From Thermostichus sp047462415 (lineage in GTDB: Bacteria; Cyanobacteriota; Cyanobacteriia; Thermostichales; Thermostichaceae): 64,000 nucleotides of DNA. The notes beneath the pieces were generated by a model, which saw only the letters and a list, made by a program, of their open reading frames with translations, was not told where the DNA came from and searched no databases. Each line of letters opens with the position of its first letter. Position 1 is the stretch's first letter. The stretch is taken from positions 73,867 through 137,866 of the forward strand of contig NZ_JANSJE010000005.1 of assembly GCF_047462415.1 (NCBI RefSeq), read 5' to 3'. This document shows positions 17,373 through 26,712 of this stretch, piece after piece. A program made the position numbers and the translations under genes.

Positions 17373-18686
17373 ATGAGCTTATCCAAAGGGCCAAGTTTTG
17401 ACAGCCTGGATCCGCCGGATCCCAAGCTAATCGATGCCTGTGTGCACTGCGGGTTTTGTCTGACCACCTGCCCCAGCTACCGCGTCCTCGGCAAGGAGAC
17501 AGACTCGCCGCGGGGGCGCATCTATCAGATGGACGCCCTCAATCAGGGGCAGATTTCCCTTTCGGTGGCCACGGTTTCCCATTTCGATACCTGCCTGGGC
17601 TGTTTGGCCTGTGTTACCGCCTGCCCCTCAGGAGTGCGCTACGACCGGCTGATTGCCGCCACCCGCCCGCAAATCGAGCGCAACTACCCACGCGGTCTTT
17701 GGGATCGCCTGTACCGCCAATTTATCTTCTTCCTCTTCCCCTACCCGGAGCGGCTGCGGCCTCTGCTTTGGCCGCTTTGGCTCTATCAGAAGATGGGGAT
17801 CGGCGCCTGGATCCGCCAAGGGCTGGAAAAAGTCTCCCCGCGACTGGCAGCTATGGAATCGCTCATGCCCCCTCTGGAGGTGGAGCAACTGCTGCCCAAG
17901 CGCTACCCGGAGCAGATCCCGGCGGTGGGCGAGCGCCGCTTTCGCGTGGGGCTGATCCTCGGCTGCGTGCAGCGCCTGTTTACCCCGCAGGTGAACGAGG
18001 CCAGCATTCGCGTCTTGACCCACAACGGCTGTGAGGTGGTGATCCCGCCTGCCCAGGGCTGTTGTGCGGCCTTGCCCCACCACCAAGGGCAACTGCAGCA
18101 GGCAGAAGCCCTAGCCCGCCAGATGGTGGATGCTTTTGCCGGCTACGAACTGGATGCCATTTTGGTGACTGCCTCCGGCTGCGGCCACACCCTCAAGGAG
18201 TACGGCCACCTTTTGGCCAAGGATCCCGACTACCACGAGAAAGCGGCCCAGTTTGCGGCCAAAGTCAAGGATATCCAGGAGTTTCTCGCTCAGGTGGGGC
18301 TGACTGCTCCCCTGTACCCCCTGCAGCCGGATCCCTTGGTGCTGGCCTACCAAGATGCCTGCCACATGCTGCACGGGCAACGCCTCAGCCAAGAGCCGCG
18401 GCAACTGCTACGCCAGATTCCGGGGCTGGAGCTGCGGGATCCCGTCGATGCCGCCCTCTGCTGTGGCAGCTCCGGCGTCTACAACCTGCTGCAACCCCAG
18501 ATAGCAGATGAGCTGGGATCCCAGAAGGTGGCCAACCTCCTCAACACTGGTGCCCAGGGGATCGTCTCCGCCAACATCGGCTGCCGCCTGCAAATCCAGA
18601 AGCACCTGCAGGGCAAAGCCGGGATCCCCATTTATCACCCGATGGAACTCCTGGATCGCGCCCTGCAACCGGCGGCAACTCCTTAA
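17373..18686 (+). CDS. glcF: Glycolate dehydrogenase iron-sulfur subunit GlcF
   Basis: 437 residues. Two N-terminal [4Fe-4S] motifs are present: CVHCGFCLTTCPSY and CLGCLACVTACPSG. The C-terminal half has two CCG-type heterodisulfide-reductase-like domains (GCCAALPHHQGQL and ALCCGSSGVYNLLQP). With the flavin subunits GlcD and GlcE it oxidises glycolate from photorespiration to glyoxylate and passes electrons to the membrane quinone pool. GlcE is encoded 30 kb away at 48.3 kb, and GlcD is not in this window, so the genes are scattered. A GAGG lies just before the ATG. A hairpin repeat fills the space between its stop and the convergent cobQ stop. Confidence 0.92.
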   Translation: MSLSKGPSFDSLDPPDPKLIDACVHCGFCLTTCPSYRVLGKETDSPRGRIYQMDALNQGQISLSVATVSHFDTCLGCLACVTACPSGVRYDRLIAATRPQIERNYPRGLWDRLYRQFIFFLFPYPERLRPLLWPLWLYQKMGIGAWIRQGLEKVSPRLAAMESLMPPLEVEQLLPKRYPEQIPAVGERRFRVGLILGCVQRLFTPQVNEASIRVLTHNGCEVVIPPAQGCCAALPHHQGQLQQAEALARQMVDAFAGYELDAILVTASGCGHTLKEYGHLLAKDPDYHEKAAQFAAKVKDIQEFLAQVGLTAPLYPLQPDPLVLAYQDACHMLHGQRLSQEPRQLLRQIPGLELRDPVDAALCCGSSGVYNLLQPQIADELGSQKVANLLNTGAQGIVSANIGCRLQIQKHLQGKAGIPIYHPMELLDRALQPAATP

Positions 18687-18688
18687 CC

Positions 18689-18798
18689 CCCCTCTCCCTC
18701 TGGGAGAGGGGCCGGGGGTGAGGGATGGGAGAGGGGCCGGGGGTGGTCGCGTGAGCGGCGCGGAGCGCTTGGGATGGGAGAGGGGCCGGGGGTGAGGG
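18689..18798 (+). repeat. Dispersed GC-rich hairpin repeat, copy 2
   Basis: A perfect 10-bp stem, CCCCTCTCCC (18689-18698) with GGGAGAGGGG (18702-18711) around TCT, is followed by three units of the type GGGAGAGGGGCCGGGGGTG. Between units two and three sits GCGGCGCGGAGCGCTTGGG. The element fills the gap between the glcF stop and the cobQ stop almost exactly and points in glcF orientation. Confidence 0.85.
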
Positions 18799-20280
18799 CT
18801 ATTCCAGCAACAGGCGCAAGTCCAGGTGGGGCCGCCACCGCTCCGCCAGCCGCTCCAGCAATTGCTCCCGCTGCTGAGCATAGTGGCCTTCCAGCTCCGG
18901 CAAGGGATCCCAGCCTTTTTGGCGGCGCAACTCGTTTAGCCAGTGTCGCCGCCAGCGGTGATTGTCGAAGAGGCCGTGCAGATAGCTGCCCCAAATCCGG
19001 CCCGTGGGATCCCGCCAGCCCAGGTTCTCTTGGTCGAAGATCGGCAGGCAGCCAGCGGGATCCGCCTGGGTGGATCCCTGGTGGATTTCGTACCCCTGAA
19101 CGGGAGCAGGAGCGGGCCAGCAGCTTTGTGTCTGCACCTGCCGGGTAACTTTGGTGGGGTGCAAAACAGTGGTCAGAGGGAGAAAGCCCAGCCCTGGGTA
19201 GGTGCCGGCAACTCCCTCTAGGCCATCGGGATCGGCGAGGGTTTCCCCCAACATCTGCAGTCCGCCGCAGATGCCGACGATGTGGCCGGAATAGTGGCGC
19301 AGTTGGTCGGCCAGGCCGGTCTTTTGCAATGCCAACAGATCCTTGAGGGTGGTTTTGCTGCCGGGCAGGATGACGACATCGGGGGATCCCAGGCTTTGGC
19401 CGGGGTGAATCCAGCGCAGATGGACGCTGGGCTCGGCCAGCAAGGGGTCGAAATCGGAGAAATTGGCCACCTGGGGCAGGCGAACCACGGCGATTTCCAG
19501 GGAGTCTTCCCGCCTGGGACGGCGATTTTCCCAGAGTTGGGGGCCGGCCTCGATGCCCAGCGAATCTTCCTGGGGCAGCACCCAATCCAGCCAGGGCAGA
19601 ACCCCAACCACCGGGATCCCGGTGTAGCTCTCCAGCCAATCCAGGCCGGGCTGCAGCAGCTCCCGCGAGCCGCGAAACTTGTTGATAACAATGCCGCGGA
19701 TCAGGGCTCGTTCTTCCGGTTCCAGCAGTTGCAGCGTGCCCACCACATGGGCCAGCGCCCCACCCCGGTCGATGTCCGCCACCAGCCAAGTGGGGGATCC
19801 CAAATGCAAGGCGACCCGCATATTTGCCAAATCCCGATGCTTGAGATTCACCTCCGCCGGGCTGCCTGCCCCCTCGCAAACGATCCAGTCGTACTGCTGT
19901 TGTAAGCGGGCCAGGGCTTCTTTGACCGCTTGCCAGGCCGGCGCAAACCAGCGTTCGTAATACTCGCCGGCGCGGCAGGTGCCCACCGCCACTCCATTCA
20001 AGACGATCTGGGAAGTCAGGTTGCCCTGGGGCTTCAACAGGATCGGGTTCATCTCCACCGCAGGCGGGATCCCGGCGGCCCAGGCTTGCAGAGCCTGCGC
20101 GTAGGCGATCTCTTTGCCCTCGGCGGTGACATAGGCGTTGAGGGACATATTCTGAGCTTTGAAAGGGGCAACCCTTTTTCCTGCTTTCTTGAGAAGGCGA
20201 CAGAGGGCCGTTACCAAAAGGGTTTTGCCCACATGGGAAGAAGTTCCCACCACCATCAAGGCTCGACCTGAACGGCTCAC
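18799..20280 (-). CDS. cobQ: Cobyric acid synthase
   Basis: 493 residues. The N-terminal ATPase half is dethiobiotin-synthetase-like, with VVGTSSHVGKTLLVTALCRL and KAQNMSLNAYVT, the latter typical of CobQ/CbiP. The C-terminal half is a class I glutamine amidotransferase-like domain with the nucleophile in GICGGLQMLGE and the histidine in SYLHGLFDNH. It amidates four carboxyl groups of adenosylcobyrinic a,c-diamide using glutamine and ATP. The start is GTG at 20280, since no ATG precedes the P-loop. The 3' end abuts the hairpin repeat. It belongs to the same pathway as cobI at 5.9 kb but lies in a separate transcription unit. Confidence 0.93.
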   Translation of the reverse strand: MSRSGRALMVVGTSSHVGKTLLVTALCRLLKKAGKRVAPFKAQNMSLNAYVTAEGKEIAYAQALQAWAAGIPPAVEMNPILLKPQGNLTSQIVLNGVAVGTCRAGEYYERWFAPAWQAVKEALARLQQQYDWIVCEGAGSPAEVNLKHRDLANMRVALHLGSPTWLVADIDRGGALAHVVGTLQLLEPEERALIRGIVINKFRGSRELLQPGLDWLESYTGIPVVGVLPWLDWVLPQEDSLGIEAGPQLWENRRPRREDSLEIAVVRLPQVANFSDFDPLLAEPSVHLRWIHPGQSLGSPDVVILPGSKTTLKDLLALQKTGLADQLRHYSGHIVGICGGLQMLGETLADPDGLEGVAGTYPGLGFLPLTTVLHPTKVTRQVQTQSCWPAPAPVQGYEIHQGSTQADPAGCLPIFDQENLGWRDPTGRIWGSYLHGLFDNHRWRRHWLNELRRQKGWDPLPELEGHYAQQREQLLERLAERWRPHLDLRLLLE

Positions 20281-20434
20281 CCCGGATCCCTCACCCTTGG
20301 TTGCTGGCTGTTGCTATTCTCTCCGCAGAAAGTCGCGCCCAGACAGGTGGCCAAAGCGCGTCGCCGAGGCAAGAAGCCGAAACCCCAGGTCTGCTCCAAG
20401 GCCTGGTGCCTCTGTGCTCTCAACGGATTTTGAG

Positions 20435-20506
20435 CTGGGGCAGATGGATTCGAACCACCGAATGGCGGGACCAAAACCCGCTGCCTTACCGCTTGGCGAT
20501 GCCCCA
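20435..20506 (-). tRNA. tRNA-Gln(TTG)
   Basis: On the minus strand the sequence folds as a cloverleaf. The 7-bp acceptor stem is TGGGGCA/TGCCCCA, the anticodon arm is GCGGG-TTTTGGT-CCCGC with anticodon TTG, and the T loop is GGTTCGAATC. The discriminator is G and no CCA is encoded. It lies upstream of cobQ on the same strand. Confidence 0.93.
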
Positions 20507-20558
20507 ATTCACATTGCTTAACCGGCTTAATTAATGTAGCGATGCAGGTTTGGGTCTG

Positions 20559-21137
20559 TCAACGGTTGCGCTGGCCTCCTGTGTCGTGGGGAAGCGGCAG
20601 CTCTTCGCCAAGGCCAGAGCCAGCGTCAAAGGGGTTCACAGAGAGAATGCGAGCCACCTCGAAGAAATAGGCACGGATCTCCGGCCCAAAGTAGATGACA
20701 TCCCCACTCTTCAGGTAGTGGGTAGCCACCCGCTTGCCGTTGACAAACACCCCATTGGCACTGGCCTGCCCCTTGCGGTTGCCGTCGATCAGGCAGTAGG
20801 TAAACCCTGTCCGGCTGGACTGGGTGGACACCCGCACCAGGTAAGCATGGCGACGCGAGACAAACCGGTTGACGATCTGAATGGCGTTGGAGGGATCCCG
20901 GCCAACCGTGTAGATGTTCTCCCGCAGGATGTAGCTGCAGGGCCGCACAGGATGGCAAACGGACAGGGTAAACTCCGGGTGAGACAACGGCTGCTCAGGG
21001 ACTTGGTCGAACAGATCCAGCGGCAGGTCAAAGCCTTGGCTGGAAAGAGAACTCCCCCCGCCCACCTCTGTGATGGAGGTCAAAAAGTCGTCGTAGCTCT
21101 GTGGCAACAGCGTTTCCTCCTCGACGCTCAACCGCAT
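20559..21137 (-). CDS. FHA-domain protein
   Basis: 192 residues. A forkhead-associated phosphothreonine-binding domain occupies about residues 75-170, with YTVGRDPSNAIQI, SRRHAYLVRV and SANGVFVNGKRV, which are the Gly-Arg, Ser-x-x-His and Asn-Gly positions of the fold. The N-terminal 60 residues are acidic and Ser-rich without a recognised domain. It probably binds a Thr-phosphorylated partner. No Ser/Thr kinase is nearby. A paralogue with the same insert (GFTYxxIDG) is encoded at 36.9 kb. The ATG start at 21137 is the only good choice. Confidence 0.85.
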   Translation of the reverse strand: MRLSVEEETLLPQSYDDFLTSITEVGGGSSLSSQGFDLPLDLFDQVPEQPLSHPEFTLSVCHPVRPCSYILRENIYTVGRDPSNAIQIVNRFVSRRHAYLVRVSTQSSRTGFTYCLIDGNRKGQASANGVFVNGKRVATHYLKSGDVIYFGPEIRAYFFEVARILSVNPFDAGSGLGEELPLPHDTGGQRNR

Positions 21138-21417
21138 GCCCGGCAGCCTAGCTCTTCAAGTCTAAGCCCTTAAACCTTAGAGTTCCTCAAAACCCTACCC
21201 TTTGTACCACTTCCAAAAAACTCGGCCTCGGCAGGCTGTCGGAAAACCCACAAGCCTTATGTACTCTACTATACACCACAGGCGGTTTTGGAGATGCTCC
21301 ATTTCTCCAAAAATGGGAGCTCAGGTTGGGCCTGCTCCTGTTGTCAGGGATCCCTTGGGAGCCACAGCCTTGGCCGCGGGCGGGCTATTCTGGGTAGCAG
21401 GTTTGTAGCCTTGAGGT

Positions 21418-22269
21418 GTGGGTGTGACGGAGGCCCTGTTGCGTCGGTTGGATGTGGCCACAGAGGCGGCTCTGGAGGCAGGGGCTTTGCTGCGCAGTTA
21501 CGTGGGGGGCAACCTTGCCATTGAGGAGAAACGCCCGGGCGACCTGGTGACGACAGCGGATCGCGCTTCCGAGGAGCTGATCATAAAAATCTTGAGGCGG
21601 CACTTCCCCGAAGACGTGATCTTGACGGAAGAATCCGGCCAACAGGGATCCCCGCAGGGCACCTACGCCTGGATGATCGATCCCCTCGATGGCACCACCA
21701 ACTTTGCCCACGGCTATCCCTTTGCTGCCGTTTCTATTGGTCTGCTGGAGGGGCGGGAGCCGGTGCTAGGAGTGGTCTGCGACATCTTTCGCGGGGATCT
21801 CTTTCGCGCTGTGCAGGGGATGGGAGCCACCCGCAACCGCCAGCCCATCCGCGTCTCCTCTACTACCGAACTCTCCCGCAGCCTCTTGGTAACCGGCTTT
21901 GCCTATGACCGGCGCGAAACCCCCGACAACAACTACGCTGAGTTCTGCCACTTCACCCACCTCACCCAGGGAGTGCGCCGGGGCGGATCGGCTGCCCTGG
22001 ACTTGGCCTACGTGGCCACCGGCCAGTTGGATGGCTATTGGGAGCGAGGTCTCTCCCCCTGGGACATTGCCGCCGGGATTGTCTTGGTGCGAGAGGCCGG
22101 CGGCAAGGTCACTGCCTACGATGGCAGCCCGGTGGATGTGTACAGTGGCCGCCTGCTGGCCAGCAACGGCTGGTTACACGCTGCTCTTCAGGAAGAACTG
22201 GCCCAGGTCAGCCCCCTGCCGGTCTCCTTCCCCATGCGGCGGCCTCGAGAGCGAAACGGCCAAAGATAA
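21418..22269 (+). CDS. suhB: Inositol monophosphatase family phosphatase
   Basis: 283 residues with the family's metal-binding motifs: TEESG (first Glu), WMIDPLDGTTNFAHGYP (the DPLDGT signature) and LSPWDIAAGIVLVREAGG (the WDxAAG signature). It hydrolyses inositol monophosphate or related sugar phosphates such as histidinol phosphate. The substrate within the family is not decided by these motifs. The start is GTG at 21418, and a second GTG two codons on is possible. It heads a same-strand run with a solute-binding protein gene 52 bp downstream and a J-domain gene overlapping that one. The symbol is by family only. Confidence 0.82.
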   Translation: MGVTEALLRRLDVATEAALEAGALLRSYVGGNLAIEEKRPGDLVTTADRASEELIIKILRRHFPEDVILTEESGQQGSPQGTYAWMIDPLDGTTNFAHGYPFAAVSIGLLEGREPVLGVVCDIFRGDLFRAVQGMGATRNRQPIRVSSTTELSRSLLVTGFAYDRRETPDNNYAEFCHFTHLTQGVRRGGSAALDLAYVATGQLDGYWERGLSPWDIAAGIVLVREAGGKVTAYDGSPVDVYSGRLLASNGWLHAALQEELAQVSPLPVSFPMRRPRERNGQR

Positions 22270-22321
22270 AGATGAGGTAAAGTTCAGGCAAAAATTGGGT
22301 AAGCTTTACGCACAGGCCCTT

Positions 22322-23248
22322 ATGGCTCCTTCCCAAGGTCAGAGAGATAGCTTGGCCGGGAAAACACTCCGGCGTTGTTGTTGGGCGGCAGGGTTTGGCC
22401 TGGCACTTCTCTTGGGGATCCCGGCCTACCCTCAGCCTGCCCAAAAACCGGCCCTGCCCGCTCCTGCCGGCGAGCGAGCCCAGCCCCCCGATTCCCGTTG
22501 GGCCGAAATTCAGGCGCGGGGGCGCATCCGGGTTGGCCTGGATCCCAGCCTGGGCCCGGCTTACCTCTACACCGACCTAGAGCGGCAAACCTACGCCGGC
22601 TTTGAGTGGGATATCCTCGAGGCGCTTGCCCAGACGCTGCAGGTGCAGGTGGAGCCCGTCTACGTGGCTTGGAGTCAGCAGTTGGCGGCTTTGCAAGCGG
22701 ATGAGGTGGATCTCATCTGGGGGGCGCGGGAAGCTTTGGGCTTGGATCCACAGCAATTTCTCGCCACCCGACCCTACTACCTCAGCCCCCAGCGCTTGGT
22801 GGTACGGGATCCGGGGCCAGGGGAAACTCCCATTGAGGCGCTGTCGCAATTATTTGGCCGCAAAGTGGGCATTGTAGTTAACAGTACGGGAGCAGCTCTG
22901 TTGGAGGCGTACAACGAGAGGCGGGGCAACGCCATTCGTCTTTTTGCCACCAGCAACCCGGAGCGCCTGTTTGCTCAGCTCCAGGCCGGCCAGTTGGATG
23001 CCGTACTCGTCGATCAGCCCGTTGCCGCCCTGAGCCTGCGCCAGGCAGGATCCCGACTGCGCCTGGCGGGGCCGCCTCTGTTCCCGATTCCTCTGGTGGG
23101 CGTGGTATCCTCGCAGCATCCTTCTCTGAAGGAAGCCGTGGATGGGGCAATCGCAATCCTGACCGAGAACGGAACTTTGCAACGCATCTTGGAGAAGTGG
23201 CAACTATGGGATCCAACTCTGATGTCCCCCGCCTCAGCCGAGGACTAG
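22322..23248 (+). CDS. Periplasmic amino-acid-type solute-binding protein
   Basis: 308 residues from ATG 22322. The N-terminus has twin Arg-Cys residues then a hydrophobic segment (AAGFGLALLLGIPAYPQ), fitting an export signal. The body is a family 3 extracellular solute-binding domain: RIRVGLDPSLGPAYLYTD, YAGFEWDILEALAQTLQ, then the hinge and second lobe LFGRKVGIVVNSTGAALLE, LDAVLVDQPVAALSL and the final ILEKWQLWDP. It should bind a small polar solute for an ABC importer, but no permease or ATPase gene is adjacent. The last 43 nt overlap the following J-domain gene. The open frame runs upstream into suhB in another frame and is not real there. Confidence 0.82.
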   Translation: MAPSQGQRDSLAGKTLRRCCWAAGFGLALLLGIPAYPQPAQKPALPAPAGERAQPPDSRWAEIQARGRIRVGLDPSLGPAYLYTDLERQTYAGFEWDILEALAQTLQVQVEPVYVAWSQQLAALQADEVDLIWGAREALGLDPQQFLATRPYYLSPQRLVVRDPGPGETPIEALSQLFGRKVGIVVNSTGAALLEAYNERRGNAIRLFATSNPERLFAQLQAGQLDAVLVDQPVAALSLRQAGSRLRLAGPPLFPIPLVGVVSSQHPSLKEAVDGAIAILTENGTLQRILEKWQLWDPTLMSPASAED

Positions 23249-24228
23249 CCCGCTACGAGACGGACCATTTCGCCATCTTGGGCGTACCCCTCACCGCCGA
23301 CTCCAAGGGGATCCGGCGCGGCTACTTGCAGGCGGCCAAGGCCCTGCACCCGGATCGCTTTGTCGGGGATCCGGAAGGGGCAGAGCGGGCCAACGTCCTC
23401 TTTGCCAAGCTGGTCAGCCCGGCCAACGAAGTGCTGACCAAGGAGCAGGAACGGTCAGAATACGAGACTGTGCTCAAGCTGCGCGTTCAACGCCTGCTGG
23501 AGTCGCCGCCCCCCGATCTGTGGCCCACTGGAGAAGCCGTCAAAGGCCTGGCCGAGCGCTCTGATTGGCAGGAAGAATACGTCCGGCGAGTGGAGAAGCT
23601 GGCCAAAGAGCAATACAGCTCCATGGCCACGCTGCTGGAGAAAACCGAGCAACTGAGCGAGCTGAACCTGGCCTACCTGCTGCTCAAAGCCGGCTACAAA
23701 GGGATCCCCGCCCCTGCCGCCAGAACCACCACCCTGACTGGGATCCCAACCCCTTCCCCCAGCCGCACCACCTTGGGTGGGATCCCGGCCAGCTCCCCCG
23801 TTCCGTCTCCTACTGCCCCGCCCACCCCGCCCCCAACTCCGCAACTCAGCCCCGCTGAGACTCGCTTCCTGCAGGCGCTGGACATGATCGAGCGCAAGCA
23901 ATACCGGGATGCGGTGCAGTATCTGAACTTCGCCATCAGCGCCCAGCCCAACGTGGCCCGCTACTATCTGCACCGGGGTATCGCCCACCTCAAGCAGGGC
24001 AACGCCGGCATGGCCAAGGCCGACTTCCTGCAGGCCAGCCGCCTCGAGCCGGCCAACGCCGAGTTGATGGCGGAGGTGCGCCGCTGGTTGCAGCAGGTCA
24101 CCACCCAGCAGCCGGTTCCCGTCCCTGCCGCCAGCCGCCAGACGTCCCAAGCCCAGAAAATCGTGCCACCGCCGCGCAAAGAAGACAACGGCGGCTTCTG
24201 GAGCCGCCTCTTTGGCAAGAAAAAGTAG
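23206..24228 (+). CDS. J-domain protein with C-terminal TPR region
   Basis: 340 residues from ATG 23206, chosen because a GGAGAAG precedes it. An upstream GTG at 23197 adds three residues. Residues 15-85 are a DnaJ-like domain with the HPD motif at 48-50 (KALHPDRF), so it can stimulate an Hsp70 ATPase. A helical region follows, then a Pro/Thr/Ser-rich linker with repeated GIP...TLGGIP units. A tetratricopeptide region (about 220-290) includes QYRDAVQYLNFAISAQPN and YYLHRGIAHLKQGNAGMAKADF. The tail ends in WSRLFGKKK, a basic amphipathic end. It has no zinc-finger domain, so it is a class III J protein. The client is unknown. Confidence 0.85.
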   Translation: MGSNSDVPRLSRGLARYETDHFAILGVPLTADSKGIRRGYLQAAKALHPDRFVGDPEGAERANVLFAKLVSPANEVLTKEQERSEYETVLKLRVQRLLESPPPDLWPTGEAVKGLAERSDWQEEYVRRVEKLAKEQYSSMATLLEKTEQLSELNLAYLLLKAGYKGIPAPAARTTTLTGIPTPSPSRTTLGGIPASSPVPSPTAPPTPPPTPQLSPAETRFLQALDMIERKQYRDAVQYLNFAISAQPNVARYYLHRGIAHLKQGNAGMAKADFLQASRLEPANAELMAEVRRWLQQVTTQQPVPVPAASRQTSQAQKIVPPPRKEDNGGFWSRLFGKKK

Positions 24229-24240
24229 GCCAAACTCCGC

Positions 24241-25848
24241 TCAGGAAGCGCCCCCCAGCACCAGCAGCGTGACCAGGGATCCCGTATTCCAGAGGCTGTG
24301 CAGCAGGATGGGGGCCAGCAGGTTGCGGCTGTGGCTGTACACCACCCCCAGCACCACCCCTAGCATGGTCAGCGGCAGCAGATCGGAAAGGTTGAGGTGG
24401 GCAAGGGCAAAAGTGAAGGCGCTGAGCAAGATGGCAGCCCCCATCGGCAAGTAGCGGCTCAGCGTAGGCAGCCAAAAGCCCCGGAACAGCACCTCCTCAA
24501 AAACGGGGGCACAGACAGACACCACGGCCAAAAACAGCAAGCGCGCCCCCCAGCCGTGGCTGTCCAGCAGCAGCGGCAAGATGGGGTTCCCACCCCCTGC
24601 TTGGGGCAGCAGCAACTGCGACAGCGCTGCTGCCAGCACCACCAAAGGTAGGGCCACCCAGTAGCCGCATAGGCCCCAGAGCGGCCAAGGGCCCCACAGC
24701 CGCACCTGCAACGCCTTCTGCCAACCGGGATAGATCCGAAGAAGCCGGTACAACAGCGCCGCCCCCAGCAGAGCGCCGGCGTTGTAGGTGAGAAACAAGG
24801 CCACCGCCTGATGCCAAGGGCTGAGCTGTTGTGCCCCCAAGCCGAGCAGAACCATGTAAAGGCGAGGCACCAAGGTATTGAGGAGAATAAACCCCAAAAA
24901 CCAACCGGTCAGCACCGCCTGCGCTCCGATCCCCTGCCAAGGCACCTCCCACGGCGGGCCGAGGAGCGGACGTTGGCGCCAGAAGCTCCAGCCCAGCCAA
25001 CCCAACAGGAGGATTAGCCCCAGCAGCGCCCCCAGCATCGGGATCCCGCCCACCACTGCCAGCCGGAACAGAGCTGCCAAGGCCAATTTTTCCTGCTCCT
25101 GGTTGAGGGCATTGAGGCTGTCGCTGCGCTGTTGCAGCCGGTAGAGCTGCTGCAGGGCCACTGCCTCAAACCAGCCGTCCAGGTGGTTGCGGATCTGCAC
25201 CTCGGCCTCCGGCAAGATGCGCCGTGGCGTTCCCCACAGCCCTTGCAAGAGCCGCGCCACCCCTTTTTGGCGGGATTCCAGCTCCAAGGGACGTTCTGGA
25301 TCGATCACCTGCTGCCACTGCTGCTGGGCTGCCTCCAGATCCTCCTGGTAGGCGGAGAGCAGGCCCAGGCGCAGCCGCAGGGCGTCCAGCTCCGCCTGCA
25401 GCTCCTGGACAGAAGCCAGCAGAACGGGATCCACTTCTTCTGGAGTTGAGGCCGGCCCCACCGCATCCGAGAGGCTGGCCAATTCGGATCTGCCCGCCTC
25501 CGAGGGAGTCGCCCTTTCCAGCCGTGCCATCCGTTTGAGGCGCTGCAGGCGTTCGGCGTAGTTGTCGGCCACCTGCCGGTAGCGATTGTGGGCCAGCTCG
25601 AAAACGTTCTGCCCCAGCAAAGCCCGCGCCAGATCCTGATAGCGGGGATCGTCGAGGGTGCGGGCAGCCTGCAGGGCGAGATGGGTTTGCAACAGATCCA
25701 ACCGCGTTTGGGGCGGCGGCTGAAACCAACTGCTGGAAAGCGAAAGCCCGACAATCAAAAGGGCCAATAGGCTCAGCAGGTTGAGGATCCCACGGCGAAC
25801 AGAAAGCCAATGGGGATCGACCGAGGCCGTGGCGTCAGAGGGAGACAT
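24241..25848 (-). CDS. CPBP (CAAX) family intramembrane protease with N-terminal extension
   Basis: 535 residues. The C-terminal part holds the Abi/CPBP metalloprotease motifs: FEEVLFRGFW (EExxxR, Glu pair near 451-452), FALAHLNLSDLLPLT and ILLHSLWN. About eight hydrophobic segments surround them. The N-terminal 250 residues contain one signal-anchor helix near 18-40 and a long, soluble, Gln/Leu/Arg-rich helical region with coiled-coil character, longer than in minimal family members. It is probably in the plasma or thylakoid membrane. The substrate is unknown. It is convergent with the J-domain gene, 12 bp away. Confidence 0.85.
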   Translation of the reverse strand: MSPSDATASVDPHWLSVRRGILNLLSLLALLIVGLSLSSSWFQPPPQTRLDLLQTHLALQAARTLDDPRYQDLARALLGQNVFELAHNRYRQVADNYAERLQRLKRMARLERATPSEAGRSELASLSDAVGPASTPEEVDPVLLASVQELQAELDALRLRLGLLSAYQEDLEAAQQQWQQVIDPERPLELESRQKGVARLLQGLWGTPRRILPEAEVQIRNHLDGWFEAVALQQLYRLQQRSDSLNALNQEQEKLALAALFRLAVVGGIPMLGALLGLILLLGWLGWSFWRQRPLLGPPWEVPWQGIGAQAVLTGWFLGFILLNTLVPRLYMVLLGLGAQQLSPWHQAVALFLTYNAGALLGAALLYRLLRIYPGWQKALQVRLWGPWPLWGLCGYWVALPLVVLAAALSQLLLPQAGGGNPILPLLLDSHGWGARLLFLAVVSVCAPVFEEVLFRGFWLPTLSRYLPMGAAILLSAFTFALAHLNLSDLLPLTMLGVVLGVVYSHSRNLLAPILLHSLWNTGSLVTLLVLGGAS

Positions 25849-25915
25849 GACGGCAACAGAGGCAACTCCAGCGGGTTATATCCTAGCTTCTATTGGCTTC
25901 GGCAGGATGAAGGGG

Positions 25916-26623
25916 TCAGCGGCGCTCTAGCCAATAACGGTAGATGGGCAGCCCCAACTGCAGACACTGCCACTCCCGCTCGGTAGGAATACCGAAGGGG
26001 TTGTAATCGATGGGCCCCTGGCAGGGATCCCAAAACTGCGGATGGTCTAAAAATCGAGCTGCCATTTCCTCGGCCACTTCCCGCACGTCCGACTGCAGGA
26101 AGACGGGGCTGCCCGGTTGCAGCAGCAGGGCCAGATCCGCCACCAGTTGCGGTTGGACGATCCGCCGTTTGTGATGGCGCTTTTTAAACCAGGGATCCGG
26201 AAATTGGATGGTGACTCGGCTGAGATCCCCCGGGGCAAATAGATGCCGCAGCGAGACGTTGATGTTGGCAAAGAGGAAATGGACGTTATCCAGCCCCAGC
26301 TCGTCCCGCCAAGCATTGGCCCGCTCCACCAGCGGCTGTCGAATCTCCACGCCCAAAAAGTTCCAGTCGGGCTGCTCCTGGGCGATGCGCAGCAAAAAGC
26401 GTCCGCTCCCGCTGCCGATATCCAAATGAAAGGGTTGCCCCAGCCGCCGGTACACCCGTTCCCAGTGGGGCGGGGGGGTGGGCTGCTGGTATTGCGCCTG
26501 TAGGGGGTTGACGTGTTGCCGCAGCCGCTGGCCAAGACCTTTCTGCAGCGGGATCCCTGCCCAAGCGGGGGAGTCCTTCTCAGGTTGGGTTACCTGCTGT
26601 GCCCGTTGCACGTCTGTTTCCAT
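25916..26623 (-). CDS. trmB: tRNA (guanine-N7)-methyltransferase
   Basis: 235 residues. It methylates G46 of tRNA to m7G using S-adenosylmethionine. Motifs are HLDIGSGSGRFLLRIA (SAM loop), FLGVEIRQPLVERA, and the TrmB signature VTIQFPDPWFKKRHHKRRIVQP. Start ATG 26623 has a perfect AGGAGG 6 nt upstream. The open frame continues 16 codons further without need. The N-terminal 45 residues are a proline- and glutamine-rich extension. Confidence 0.92.
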   Translation of the reverse strand: METDVQRAQQVTQPEKDSPAWAGIPLQKGLGQRLRQHVNPLQAQYQQPTPPPHWERVYRRLGQPFHLDIGSGSGRFLLRIAQEQPDWNFLGVEIRQPLVERANAWRDELGLDNVHFLFANINVSLRHLFAPGDLSRVTIQFPDPWFKKRHHKRRIVQPQLVADLALLLQPGSPVFLQSDVREVAEEMAARFLDHPQFWDPCQGPIDYNPFGIPTEREWQCLQLGLPIYRYWLERR

Positions 26624-26712
26624 AGACCACCTCCTGCCGCTAGCTTCAGCCCTCCCCCCAAGGGATCCCAAAAGATCCCCCAGTTGGGATGGAAAGGTAG
26701 AGGAGCTCTAGG